64,000 nucleotides of DNA, taken from positions 2,259,001-2,323,000 of the forward strand of contig AP019702.1 of the NCBI GenBank assembly GCA_006739055.1, given 5' to 3'. The translations under genes were made by a program, and so were the position numbers. The notes beneath the pieces are model-generated. The model was not told the DNA's origin and ran no database searches. It worked only from the letters and a program-made list of their open reading frames with translations. Source of the DNA: Allostella vacuolata. GTDB taxonomy: Bacteria; Pseudomonadota; Alphaproteobacteria; ATCC43930; Allostellaceae. Positions 51,263-59,704 of this stretch are shown here, one piece after another (position 1 is the first letter of the stretch; each line of letters opens with the position of its first letter).

Positions 51263-51382
51263 CGATCCCTCCTTCTGCCGGACGCGAGAATCTTCCGGCC
51301 GGTGCCGCATATTAGTCGAAGGCACGGCGGATGCGAGGTTCCCGGTTGCGCCTGGGCGCGGCCCTTGTCAGGGTGCGCGCCC

Positions 51383-52216
51383 ATGACTTCGCAAGACATC
51401 GGCGGCAAGCCCCGCCCGACCATCGCCGCCCTGTTCGGGACCGCCAAGCCGGTCATCGGCATGGCCCACCTGCTGCCCCTGCCGGGCAGCCCGCTCTACG
51501 ACCGCAAGGCGGGCGTCGACGGCATCGTCGAGGCCGTCGCCCGCGACGTCGAGGCGCTGCAGGCGGGCGGCGTCGACGCCATCATGTTCGGCAACGAGGG
51601 CGACCGGCCCTATGTGCTGTCGGCCCCGCCGGAGGCGCTGGCGACGATGGCGGCGGTGGTGGCCCGGGTCAGCCCGTCGATCAAGGTGCCCTTCGGCGTC
51701 GACTTCCTGTGGGACCCGGTGGCGACCGTGGGCCTGGCGGTGGCGACCGGCGCCCGCTTCGCCCGCGAGGTCTTCACCGGCGTCTATGACAGCGACATGG
51801 GGCTGTGGAAGCCGGATTCGGCGACGGCGCTGCGCCGCCGGGTGGAGCTCGACCGCAACGACCTGGTGCTGCTGTTCAACGTCAATGCGGAGTTCGCGGC
51901 CCCGCTCGGCGATCGCGACGTGCCGACCAAGGCCAAGAGCGCGGTGTTCTCGTCGCTGGCCGACGTGGTCTGCGTGTCCGGCCCGATGACCGGCGAGGCG
52001 GCCGAGGATTCCCTGTTCGCGCGGGTGAAGGCGGCGGTGGGCGCCACCCCGGTCTTCGCCAACACCGGCGTCAACAAGGACAATGTCGCCGGCATCCTGA
52101 AGCATGGCGACGGCTGCGTCGTCGGCACCCACCTGAAGAAGGACGGCGTGACCTGGAACGCGGTCGACGCCGGCCGGGTGGCGCGCTTCATGGATGCCGT
52201 GCGCGCCGCGCGCTGA
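51383..52216 (+). CDS. BtpA/SgcQ family TIM-barrel protein
   Basis: A 277-residue BtpA-family protein. PVIGMAHLLPLPGSPLYD, FGVDFLWDPVATVGLAVATGARFAREVFTGVYDSDMG (key parts VDFLWDP and FTGVYDSD), and VFANTGVNKDNV with CVVGTHLKKDG are the conserved segments. The family includes cyanobacterial BtpA, needed for photosystem I assembly, and E. coli SgcQ in a sugar-utilisation operon; the enzymatic role is not established. It precedes a FGGY kinase by four bases, so here it is most likely part of a sugar or nucleoside catabolic pair. It is divergent from the polyamine-type receptor. Confidence 0.87.
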   Translation: MTSQDIGGKPRPTIAALFGTAKPVIGMAHLLPLPGSPLYDRKAGVDGIVEAVARDVEALQAGGVDAIMFGNEGDRPYVLSAPPEALATMAAVVARVSPSIKVPFGVDFLWDPVATVGLAVATGARFAREVFTGVYDSDMGLWKPDSATALRRRVELDRNDLVLLFNVNAEFAAPLGDRDVPTKAKSAVFSSLADVVCVSGPMTGEAAEDSLFARVKAAVGATPVFANTGVNKDNVAGILKHGDGCVVGTHLKKDGVTWNAVDAGRVARFMDAVRAAR

Positions 52217-52220
52217 CCCG

Positions 52221-53723
52221 ATGGCGCTCCTGGCCGGGCTCGACATCGGTACCACCTCGACGATCGGCGTCCTGATCCGCCCGGACGGGGCGACGCTGGC
52301 GACCGCCAGCCGCCCGGTCCGCCTCCACGCCGAGCATCCCGGCTGGGCGGAGGAGGAGGCCGAGGAGTGGTGGGCCAATGCCTGCGCCGTCCTGCGCGAA
52401 CTGGCGACCGCGGCCGATGCCGCCGGCGAGACGATCGCCTGCGTCGGCGTGACCGGCATGCTGCCGGCCGTCGTCCTGCTCGACGCGGCCGGCCGGCCGA
52501 TCCGGCGCAGCATCCAGCAGTCGGACGCCCGCGCCGGCGTCGAGGTGGAGGAGTTGCGCCGCTCGGTCGACGAGGCGCGGTTCTTCGCCCGCACCGGCTG
52601 CGGCATCAACCAGCAGCTGGTGGCCCCGACCCTGCGCTGGCTGGAGAAGCACGAGCCCGGCGCCTTCGCCCGCATCGCCACCGTCTTCGGCTCCTACGAC
52701 TTCGTCACCCACCGGCTGACCGGCGCGCGCACGGTCGAGCACAACTGGGCGCTGGAATCGGGCTTCCTGCTGCTGGAGGAGCGGCGGTTCGCCGACGACC
52801 TGCTTGCGCTCGGCGGCCTTCGCCCCGACCAGATGCCGGCGGTGCGCACCCCGCTCGACATCGTCGGCGGCGTCACCGCGGCGGCGGCCGCGGCGACCGG
52901 CCTTGCGCAGGGCACGCCGGTCATCGCCGGCGTGGCCGACCATGCCGCTTCGACCTTCGCGGCCGGTGTGGTCGACGACGGCGACGTGCTGCTGAAGTTC
53001 GGCGGGTCGGGCGACATCATGGCGGCGACCCGGGCGCCGATCGGCGACTCGCGGCTCTACAACGACTTCCACGTCGTGCCCGGCCTGTTCATGCCGAACG
53101 GCTGCATGGCGGCATCGGGTGCGGCGCTCAACTGGCTGGCGGCGACCGCGGCCGCCCACCTGCCGCTGGCCGCGGGCCAGACGGTGCACCAGGCGCTGGA
53201 CCAGCTGGCGGCGGCCACCCCGGCCGGCGCCGACGGGCTCGTCTTCCTTCCCTATGTTCTGGGCGAGAAGACGCCGCTGCACGATCCCGCCGCCCGCGGC
53301 GTGCTGCTCGGCCTCGGCCTGCACCATCGCACCGGCCATGTCTGGCGCGCCGCGCTGGAAGGGATCGCCTTCGGCTTCCGCCATCATCTCGACGTGTTCG
53401 CCGAGGCGGGCCTGGCGGCGGAGCGGTTCCGGGCGTCCGACGGCGGTGCGTCGAGCCGGGTGTGGATGCAGATCGTGTCCGACGTGATCCAGCAGCCGAT
53501 CCAGCTCTTGCGCGGGCACCCGGGCTCCGCCCTGGGCGCGGCCTTCGTCGCCGGCTATGCGGTCGGCGCCTTCGACCGCTGGGACCAGATCGACCGCTTC
53601 GTCGGGCCGGCGGAGCGGATCGAGCCCGACCCCGGCAACCGCGCCGTCTACGACCGGCTCTACGGCGTCTATCGCGAGACCTACGAGCGCCTGCGGACCT
53701 TGTTCCCGCGCCTGGCGGGCTGA
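52221..53723 (+). CDS. FGGY family carbohydrate kinase (xylulokinase-like)
   Basis: A 500-residue FGGY kinase. The N-terminal phosphate-binding loop is LAGLDIGTTSTIGVL, AIGVTGMLPAVVLLD-like and SIQQSDAR segments follow in domain 1, and domain 2 holds VIAGVADHAASTFAAGVVDDGD, LKFGGSGDIMAATRA, the catalytic-region motif PYVLGEKTPLHDPAARG and ASDGGASSRVWMQIVSDV. It would phosphorylate a sugar or polyol imported nearby. The closest families are xylulose and ribulose kinases, but the exact sugar is unknown. It is coupled to btpA. Confidence 0.91.
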   Translation: MALLAGLDIGTTSTIGVLIRPDGATLATASRPVRLHAEHPGWAEEEAEEWWANACAVLRELATAADAAGETIACVGVTGMLPAVVLLDAAGRPIRRSIQQSDARAGVEVEELRRSVDEARFFARTGCGINQQLVAPTLRWLEKHEPGAFARIATVFGSYDFVTHRLTGARTVEHNWALESGFLLLEERRFADDLLALGGLRPDQMPAVRTPLDIVGGVTAAAAAATGLAQGTPVIAGVADHAASTFAAGVVDDGDVLLKFGGSGDIMAATRAPIGDSRLYNDFHVVPGLFMPNGCMAASGAALNWLAATAAAHLPLAAGQTVHQALDQLAAATPAGADGLVFLPYVLGEKTPLHDPAARGVLLGLGLHHRTGHVWRAALEGIAFGFRHHLDVFAEAGLAAERFRASDGGASSRVWMQIVSDVIQQPIQLLRGHPGSALGAAFVAGYAVGAFDRWDQIDRFVGPAERIEPDPGNRAVYDRLYGVYRETYERLRTLFPRLAG

Positions 53724-53730
53724 ATGCGCG

Positions 53731-54402
53731 TCAGCGGATCTGGCCGGCGGCGATGTTGACCGCCAGCGCCAGCAGGATGGTGTTGAAGAAGAACGAGACG
53801 ACCGAATGGGCGAGGACGAAGCGGCGCAGCCGGGTCGTCTCCACCTGGACGTCGGACACCTGCGCCGTCATGCCGACGACGAAGGCGTGGTAGAGGAAGT
53901 CCCACAGGGCCGGTTCCTCGCACCGCGGGAAGGCGAGGCCGCGGCCATCCGCCCTCGGCTCTCCCGGTCGGGCCGCGTTGCGGTAATAGATCCTGGCGTA
54001 GTGGAAGCCGGCGATGGTGTGCAGGGTGAGCCAGCCCAGCAGGACGCTGGCGATCGACAGCGACAGGTCGAGCGCCGCCACCGGGCCGCTCTGGGCCATC
54101 AGCGAGAAGATGGCCCCGAGGCTGAGGCCGATCGCCGCCAGGGTGAGGAGGATGATGACGGCGATGCCCTCGTCCTCGTACTCCGCCATCCGGCGCATGT
54201 CCTCGGCCTCGGCGCCGATCGCCAGCGCCGCGGTCAGGGTCAGGTAGGCGGCGAAGAAGACATCGCCTGCCAGGACGAAGCGCAGCGGCGGATCGAGCGC
54301 ACCGGCCGCCAGCCACGCCGCCGCCCCGCCGAGGGCGGCCGAGTAGAAGCGCCCATGATGCCGGACGTGGCGGCCTGCCCCGGCGATCATGGGCGCCTGC
54401 AT
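53731..54402 (-). CDS. DUF1345 family membrane protein
   Basis: A 223-residue integral membrane protein with about five to six hydrophobic helices (LRFVLAGDVFFAAYLTLTAALA, GIAVIILLTLAAIGLSLGAIFSL, LSIASVLLGWLTLHTIAGFHYA, FVLAHSVVSFFFNTILLALAVN). HYARIYY and WDFLYHAFVVGMTAQVSDV are the DUF1345 signatures. It lies eight bases downstream of an RTX gene in the same direction and converges on the kinase gene. The family's function is unknown. Confidence 0.86.
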   Translation of the reverse strand: MQAPMIAGAGRHVRHHGRFYSAALGGAAAWLAAGALDPPLRFVLAGDVFFAAYLTLTAALAIGAEAEDMRRMAEYEDEGIAVIILLTLAAIGLSLGAIFSLMAQSGPVAALDLSLSIASVLLGWLTLHTIAGFHYARIYYRNAARPGEPRADGRGLAFPRCEEPALWDFLYHAFVVGMTAQVSDVQVETTRLRRFVLAHSVVSFFFNTILLALAVNIAAGQIR

Positions 54403-54410
54403 GGCGGCGG

Positions 54411-55340
54411 CTAGAAGAACAGCACGTTGTCGGCCGACAGGCCGCCCGGCTGGATCCCTGCCAGGAACAGGGAATTGCCGCCGCCAAGGTCGATGGTGGT
54501 GCCGCCGGCCCCGGCCGTCATCCGGGCCTGGAGCTCGGCGAAGCTGTCGACGCCGGTGTCGTTTATGCCGGCCTCCAGCTCCAGCCGGTCGCCCTGGCCG
54601 GCGGCGAAGTCCTCGACGCGGTCGGCGCCGCCGCCGGAGCGGAAGACGAACCGGTCGGCCCCCGCGCCGCCCGTCAGCGTGTCGTTGCCGAGGTCGCCGC
54701 TCATCCAGTCGTTGCCGTCGCCGCCGAAGAGCTGGTCGTTGCCCTGGCCGCCGAACACCGTGTCGTTGCCGAGATCGCCATAGACCAGGTCGTTGCCGAT
54801 GCTGCCGTTGACGTGCCAGTCGTCGTCGGCGCCGCCGCGCACGGTGTCGTCGCCCTGGCCGCCGCGGACATAGTCCTGCCCGGCGCCGCCGGTGACGAGG
54901 TCGTTGCCGAGGTTGCCGTTGAGGTCGTCGTCGCCGCCGTCGCCGGTGACGACGTCGTTGCCGTCCATCCCCACCAGCGTGTCGGCGTCGGCGCTGCCAT
55001 TCACGACATCGTCGCCGGCCAGCACCGCGGTGACCATGCCGAAGGAATTATCGGCCTGGAGGAAGTCGACATACCCGTCGATCACGTCGACCGCGAAGCC
55101 TTCGCCCTCGAAGGCGATCAGGCCCTCGAAGTCGCGCAGCTCGAAGCTCTCGATCGTACCTCCGGTCAGGTTGCCGGCGCTGTCGATGTCGAAGGCGCCG
55201 TACCAGATGGCGGTGGACAGGTCGGGTTCGTAGAAGGACACCTGCTCGGCATTGAAACTGGCCTCGTTGTAGTCCGGCGAGCCGAACCAGAACCGGTCCG
55301 ACAGCAGGTTCAGCGAGTAGTTCGCGGTAAGAGTACCCAC
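54411..55340 (-). CDS. RTX calcium-binding repeat protein, paralogue A
   Basis: A 309-residue secreted-type protein. Residues 1-105 form a beta-rich N-terminal domain, residues about 110-245 hold glycine-aspartate nonapeptides (GMDGNDVVTGDGGDDDLNG, GGQGDDTVRGGADDDWHVNG), and the C-terminal cap (FVFRSGGGADRVEDFAAGQ to SADNVLFF) is typical of type I secretion substrates. No Sec signal is present. It shares the unusual DDWHVNG(S/N)IG repeat and the cap sequence with the RTX protein at 58478, so the two are paralogues. No HlyB/HlyD/TolC genes are in the window. Confidence 0.88.
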   Translation of the reverse strand: MGTLTANYSLNLLSDRFWFGSPDYNEASFNAEQVSFYEPDLSTAIWYGAFDIDSAGNLTGGTIESFELRDFEGLIAFEGEGFAVDVIDGYVDFLQADNSFGMVTAVLAGDDVVNGSADADTLVGMDGNDVVTGDGGDDDLNGNLGNDLVTGGAGQDYVRGGQGDDTVRGGADDDWHVNGSIGNDLVYGDLGNDTVFGGQGNDQLFGGDGNDWMSGDLGNDTLTGGAGADRFVFRSGGGADRVEDFAAGQGDRLELEAGINDTGVDSFAELQARMTAGAGGTTIDLGGGNSLFLAGIQPGGLSADNVLFF

Positions 55341-55371
55341 GGGGGCGGTATCCTCTCTCGGTTCGGGGGGA

Positions 55372-55395
55372 GGGCCGGCCCCGGCGGGCCGGCCC
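55372..55395 (-). promoter_or_regulatory. Hairpin downstream of the second tctC
   Basis: GGGCCGGCCC occurs at 55372-55381 and again at 55386-55395, giving a 10-bp stem with a four-base loop. It lies seven bases beyond the tctC stop on the minus strand and before the RTX gene start. No T-run follows on that strand; it may be a weak terminator or an mRNA-end stem. Confidence 0.4.
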
Positions 55396-55401
55396 AGGGG
55401 G

Positions 55402-56391
55402 TCAATCGACCTTGGCGCCCGACTTCTGCACGCGGTCCTTCCACTTCACGAGGTCGGCCGCATGGACCTCCTTGAACTTCGCGATGGTGGAGGGCAGGGA
55501 GACGAGGCCCAGATCCTGCATGCGCTTGTCGAAGGCGGGATCGCGCAGCGCCTTGTTCAGCTCTTCGTTCATCCGCTGGACGATCGGCTGCGGCGTCCCC
55601 TTCGGCGCGAAGATGCCATACCAGGTGGTGCTTTCCCAGCCCGGCAGGCCGCATGCCTGGGCGACCGTCTGCACGCCGGGAAGGGCCGGCATCGGCGCGG
55701 CCGTGGTCACCGCCAGCGCCTTGAACTGCCCGGCCTTCACCTGGCCCATGATCGAGATGCTCTGCTGGAACATGAACTGCGATTCGCCCGACATCATGGC
55801 GTTGAGCGCCGGGGGCGTCCCGCGGTAGGGAACGTGGACGATGTCGATGCCGGCGGCGGCGGCGAACTGGGCGCCCGCCAGATGGCCCGAGGCGCCGTTG
55901 CCGGTCGAGGCGTAGAGCAGCTTGCCCGGCTCCTTCTTCGCCTTGGCGATCAGGTCGGCGCAGCTGTTGACGTCCGGCAGGATCTTCGGGTTGACGATCA
56001 GGATGTTGGGCACGTCGGCGATCAGCGCGACATGCTCGAAGTCCTTCACCACGTCGAAATTGAGCTTCGGATAGAGCGCCGCGTTGATCGCGTGGGTTCC
56101 GGCGGTGCCCATGTAGAAGGTGTAGCCGTCGGGCTTGGCGCGGGACACGAACTCGGACCCGACATTGCCGCCGGCGCCGGACTTGTTCTCGATGATGATG
56201 GTCTGGCCCAGCGCCTTCGACACCGGCTCGGCGAGCAGCCGGGCGACGATGTCGGTGCCGGCGCCGGTCGGGAAGCCGCCGATGATCTGGATCGGCTGCG
56301 CCTTCGGCCAGTCCTGGGCGGCGGCGGGGAGCGCCAGCACCGCGCAGGCGGTCCCGGCGGCGGCGATCAGGGCGCGTCTGGTGAGGGTCAT
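55402..56391 (-). CDS. tctC: Tripartite tricarboxylate transporter substrate-binding protein (TctC/Bug), second system
   Basis: A 329-residue Bug receptor. The signal peptide has a twin-arginine-like start (MTLTRRALIAAAGTACAVLAL) ending AAAQ. The mature part has IQIIGGFPTGAGTDIVARLLAEPV, IIIENKSGAGGNVGSEFVSRAKPDGYTF and VPYRGTPPALNAMMSG, all characteristic. It is the last gene of a TctB-TctA-TctC order, unlike the first system (C-B-A) at 7.2 kb. Two cysteine-containing segments (VNSCADLIAK, VAQACGLPGW) resemble members with a disulfide. Confidence 0.92.
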   Translation of the reverse strand: MTLTRRALIAAAGTACAVLALPAAAQDWPKAQPIQIIGGFPTGAGTDIVARLLAEPVSKALGQTIIIENKSGAGGNVGSEFVSRAKPDGYTFYMGTAGTHAINAALYPKLNFDVVKDFEHVALIADVPNILIVNPKILPDVNSCADLIAKAKKEPGKLLYASTGNGASGHLAGAQFAAAAGIDIVHVPYRGTPPALNAMMSGESQFMFQQSISIMGQVKAGQFKALAVTTAAPMPALPGVQTVAQACGLPGWESTTWYGIFAPKGTPQPIVQRMNEELNKALRDPAFDKRMQDLGLVSLPSTIAKFKEVHAADLVKWKDRVQKSGAKVD

Positions 56392-56429
56392 CGGTCTCTT
56401 TCTCCTGGTCATGAAACGGGGCCGGCGGC

Positions 56430-57926
56430 CTACTCGCGCAGCGCCTCCTCGCGCTTGCGGCGCAACGCGGGAAACAGCACCGCGAGCAGCAGGACGGCCG
56501 AGACCGCGAGCAGCACCGCCGAGATCGGACGGTTGACGAAGACCCAGGGGTCGCCGCGGCTGACCAGCAGGGCGCGGCGCAGGTTCTCTTCCATCAGCGG
56601 GCCCAGCACGAAGCCCAGCAACAATGGTGCCGGCTCGCAGCCGAACTTCAGCAGCAGGTAGCCCAGAACGCCGAACACCAGCATCAGCAGCACGTCGAAG
56701 GACGAGCTGTTCAGCGAGTATACGCCGATGCAGCACATCAGCAGGATGATCGGGTGCAGCAGCCGGTAGGGCAGGCGGAGCAGCTGCACCCACAGCCCGA
56801 TCATCGGCAGGTTGATGATCAGCAGCATCAGGTTGCCGATCCACATGCTGCAGACGATCCCCCAGAAGAAGGCCGGCTGCTCGGTGATGATGCGCGGGCT
56901 GGGCGTCACCCCGAAGATCTGCATGGCGCCCATCATCAGCGCCATCAGGGCGTTGGCGGGGATGCCCAGCGTCAGGGTCGGGATGAAGGACGCCTGGGAG
57001 GCGGCGTTGTTGGCGCTTTCCGGTCCGGCCACGCCCTCGACCGCCCCCTTGCCGAAGCGCGACGGGTCGCGGGCGATCTTCTTCTCGAGCGCATAGGAGG
57101 CGAAGGCGGCAAGCGCGGCGCTGCCGCCCGGCAGCACGCCGACCAGCGAGCCCAGCACCGTGCCGCGCAGGACGGCGGGGGATGCCTGGCGGAACTCCTG
57201 CCGGGTCGGCCACAGGCGGCCGATCACGGCGGTGAGTGCCGGCGCATGGCGGCGCTCCAGGTTGACCAGGATGTCGGCCACCCCGAACAGGCCCATGGCG
57301 ATGATGACGAAGCCGACCCCGTCCGCCAGTTCCGGGAAGCCCAGGGTGAAGCGCTCGTTGCCGGAGTTGAGGTCGGTGCCGACGAGGCCGAGGAAGAGGC
57401 CGAGCAGGGTGACGGCGATCGCCTTCACCACCGAGCCGTGCGCCAGCACGATCGCGCCGATCAGCCCGACCATCATCAGCGAGAAGTATTCGGGTGCCTG
57501 GAACTGCAGGCCGAGCCTGGCGAGCGGCGGCGAGGCGACGGCGATCACCAGGGTCGAGACCGAGCCGGCGAAGAACGAGCCGAGCGCGGCGATGGCGAGT
57601 GCCGCGCCGGCGCGGCCGTTGCGCGCCATCTGGTAGCCGTCGAGCGTGGTCACCACCGACGAGGTCTCGCCCGGCAGGTTGACCAGGATCGCGGTGGTCG
57701 AGCTGCCGTACTGGGCGCCGTAATAGATGCCGGCCAGCATGATCAGCGCCGTCACCGGCTCCAGGTGATAGGTCAGCGGCAGCAGCATGGCGATGGTCGC
57801 CAATGGGCCGATGCCCGGCAGCACGCCGATCAGCGTGCCGACCAGGGCCCCGATCAGACAGAACAGCAGGTTGTTGGGCGAGATGGCGACGCCGAAGCCG
57901 AGCGCCAGGTTGTCGATCAGCTCCAT
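56430..57926 (-). CDS. tctA: Tripartite tricarboxylate transporter large permease (TctA), second system
   Basis: A 498-residue permease with GALVGTLIGVLPGIGPLATI near the N-terminus, the GSSTTAILVNLPGETSSVVT loop, GSLVGVLPGGSAALAAFASY and NNAASQASFIPTLTLGIPAN. Its ATG overlaps the tctB stop by one base (TGATG). By eye it is clearly homologous along its length to the TctA at 8680-10182. Confidence 0.93.
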   Translation of the reverse strand: MELIDNLALGFGVAISPNNLLFCLIGALVGTLIGVLPGIGPLATIAMLLPLTYHLEPVTALIMLAGIYYGAQYGSSTTAILVNLPGETSSVVTTLDGYQMARNGRAGAALAIAALGSFFAGSVSTLVIAVASPPLARLGLQFQAPEYFSLMMVGLIGAIVLAHGSVVKAIAVTLLGLFLGLVGTDLNSGNERFTLGFPELADGVGFVIIAMGLFGVADILVNLERRHAPALTAVIGRLWPTRQEFRQASPAVLRGTVLGSLVGVLPGGSAALAAFASYALEKKIARDPSRFGKGAVEGVAGPESANNAASQASFIPTLTLGIPANALMALMMGAMQIFGVTPSPRIITEQPAFFWGIVCSMWIGNLMLLIINLPMIGLWVQLLRLPYRLLHPIILLMCCIGVYSLNSSSFDVLLMLVFGVLGYLLLKFGCEPAPLLLGFVLGPLMEENLRRALLVSRGDPWVFVNRPISAVLLAVSAVLLLAVLFPALRRKREEALRE

Positions 57927-58372
57927 CAGCGGAACCAGAGCGGGATCGGCAGCTGAAGCAGCTCGACGAACAGGATCGCGGAGAAGGCGGCGGCGACGAC
58001 GGTCAGGATCGCGGCCTGGCCCCAGCGGGTGTTGCTGTCGGCCGCGGCCGCCCCGGCGATGGCGCCGGCCGTCGCCAGCAGGATGCCGCCGGTGCCGATC
58101 AGCAGCGCGAAGGCGATGCCGCCGGCCAGCACGCCCGCCAGCGGGCGGATCCGGATGCGCTCCACCGTCTCGCCAGCATGGAACAGCGCGCCGGCAGCGA
58201 TGGCGATGCCGAACAGGATCAGCAGGAGCGACAGGCCGAACGGCACGAAGCCCGGCCCCATGCGGCGCGCGACCCCGATCGGCAGCTCCGCGCCGAGGAC
58301 CAGCCCGGCCGCGCCGAACGCCACCAGCAGCAGGCCGGCCGCGAAATCCTTGCGCTTCAGGAAGAGGGGCAT
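57926..58372 (-). CDS. tctB: Tripartite tricarboxylate transporter small subunit (TctB), second system
   Basis: A 148-residue TctB with four hydrophobic segments, beginning KDFAAGLLLVAFGAAGLVLGAEL and ending AAAFSAILFVELLQLPI. The loop GVARRMGPGFVPF is the TctB signature. It is the first gene of its operon and lies 105 bases downstream of the RTX paralogue B in the same direction. Confidence 0.88.
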   Translation of the reverse strand: MPLFLKRKDFAAGLLLVAFGAAGLVLGAELPIGVARRMGPGFVPFGLSLLLILFGIAIAAGALFHAGETVERIRIRPLAGVLAGGIAFALLIGTGGILLATAGAIAGAAAADSNTRWGQAAILTVVAAAFSAILFVELLQLPIPLWFR

Positions 58373-58477
58373 GCGACCAACGCTGCGGCAGGCGCCATCA
58401 GAATTCCGGAACGTGAAAACCGCCGGACCCTAGTGTGACAGGCGCCCGGCCGTCAACGAGCGGGGCCGGCGGCGGCA

Positions 58478-59533
58478 CTACAGCACCAGCATGACGAAGT
58501 CGCCGGCGGTGAACTGGCCCGGAAGGATGCCCTCGACCGTCAGCGCGTTGCCGGACCCGAGATCGATCACGGTGTCGCCATCCTGGGCGGTCATGCGGGC
58601 GGAAAAGAGGGCGAACAGGCCGTCGGCCGTGAAGGTGAGGCCGTTCAGCCCTTCCGCCAGGACCAGCCGGTCGGCGCCCTGGACGAAGTCCGCGACCCGG
58701 TCGTGCCCGCCTGCATCGGCGAACACGAACAGGTCGTTGCCGGCGCCGCCGGCCAGCCGGTCGTCGCCCTCCTCGCCGAACAGGTAGTCGGCGCCGTCGC
58801 CGCCCAGCAGCGTGTCGTTCCCGGCCTCGCCGAACAGGCGATCGTCGCCGAGGTTGCCGTCGATGCGGTCGTTGCCGCCGGGCCGGCCGAACGCGCCGAA
58901 GTCGCCGAACAGGTAGTCGTTGCCCTGGCCGCCGAAGATCGTGTCCGCGCCCGGATCCTGGCTGCCGTCGCCGAAGACCGTGTCGTCGCCGATGTTGCCG
59001 TTGACGTGCCAGTCGTCGCCGTTGCCGCCATAGACGAGGTCGTCGCCCTGGCCGCCGCGGGCGAAATCGGCGCCGCCGTTGCCATGCACGATGTCGTCGC
59101 CGGTGTTGCCGTTGATGTCGTCGTCGCCGCTGCCGCCCAGCACCGTGTCGTCGTCGTCCATCCCCACCAGCCGGTCGTTGCCGGCGCTGCCGACCAGGGT
59201 GTCGGCGCCGCGCAGCAGGTAGGCGACGATGGGGAAGCCGTTCCCCGTCGCCGCGGCGTCGGCTACCAGCGGTCCGAGCTCCTGGAGGGTGGCGTCGAGA
59301 CCGGTCGCGGCATAGCCGATGGCATCCCCGCTTTCCTCGACCGCATCGATCCGGCCGCCGATCGGAACGTCGCCTATCAGCACGAAGTCCCCGGTGAAGG
59401 TCACAATGTCGCCCGACGTCTCGCGCAGCACGATGGTGGCGGTCGAGATCGTCTCGGGCCTGGCATCTGCCTCGCCCGGGACGTAGAAGGGCGACAGCAG
59501 GTCGAGCGGCTTGGTCGCGGTCAGCAGGGCCAT
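58478..59533 (-). CDS. RTX calcium-binding repeat protein, paralogue B
   Basis: A 351-residue RTX protein. Residues 1-125 form an N-terminal domain (TATIVLRETSGDIVTFTGDF). Nonapeptide repeats occupy about residues 128-285 (GSAGNDRLVGMDDDDTVLGG ... NGDDWHVNGNIGDDTVFGDG), and the cap is LFVFADAGGHDRVADFVQG to AGDFVMLVL. The start at 59533 gives a normal N-terminus; the longer frame to 59614 adds an unlikely basic stretch. The match to paralogue A covers the repeat and cap regions, while the N-terminal domains differ. It is divergent from the Fbp-like receptor gene. Confidence 0.87.
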   Translation of the reverse strand: MALLTATKPLDLLSPFYVPGEADARPETISTATIVLRETSGDIVTFTGDFVLIGDVPIGGRIDAVEESGDAIGYAATGLDATLQELGPLVADAAATGNGFPIVAYLLRGADTLVGSAGNDRLVGMDDDDTVLGGSGDDDINGNTGDDIVHGNGGADFARGGQGDDLVYGGNGDDWHVNGNIGDDTVFGDGSQDPGADTIFGGQGNDYLFGDFGAFGRPGGNDRIDGNLGDDRLFGEAGNDTLLGGDGADYLFGEEGDDRLAGGAGNDLFVFADAGGHDRVADFVQGADRLVLAEGLNGLTFTADGLFALFSARMTAQDGDTVIDLGSGNALTVEGILPGQFTAGDFVMLVL

Positions 59534-59704
59534 GGCGATTCGTCCGCTCCTCTTGGTCGCTCGATCGGCCCCGGCATGGGCCGGCGGCGCCAGGAATGCC
59601 GGAGTTGCGGGCATCGGCGAAGGCGAAGTTGCCCGGCCCCGGCAGTTCGCTCTACTGTCGCCGATCGTTCCAGCGGATCAACCTGGAAATTGGAGGAAGC
59701 CCTA

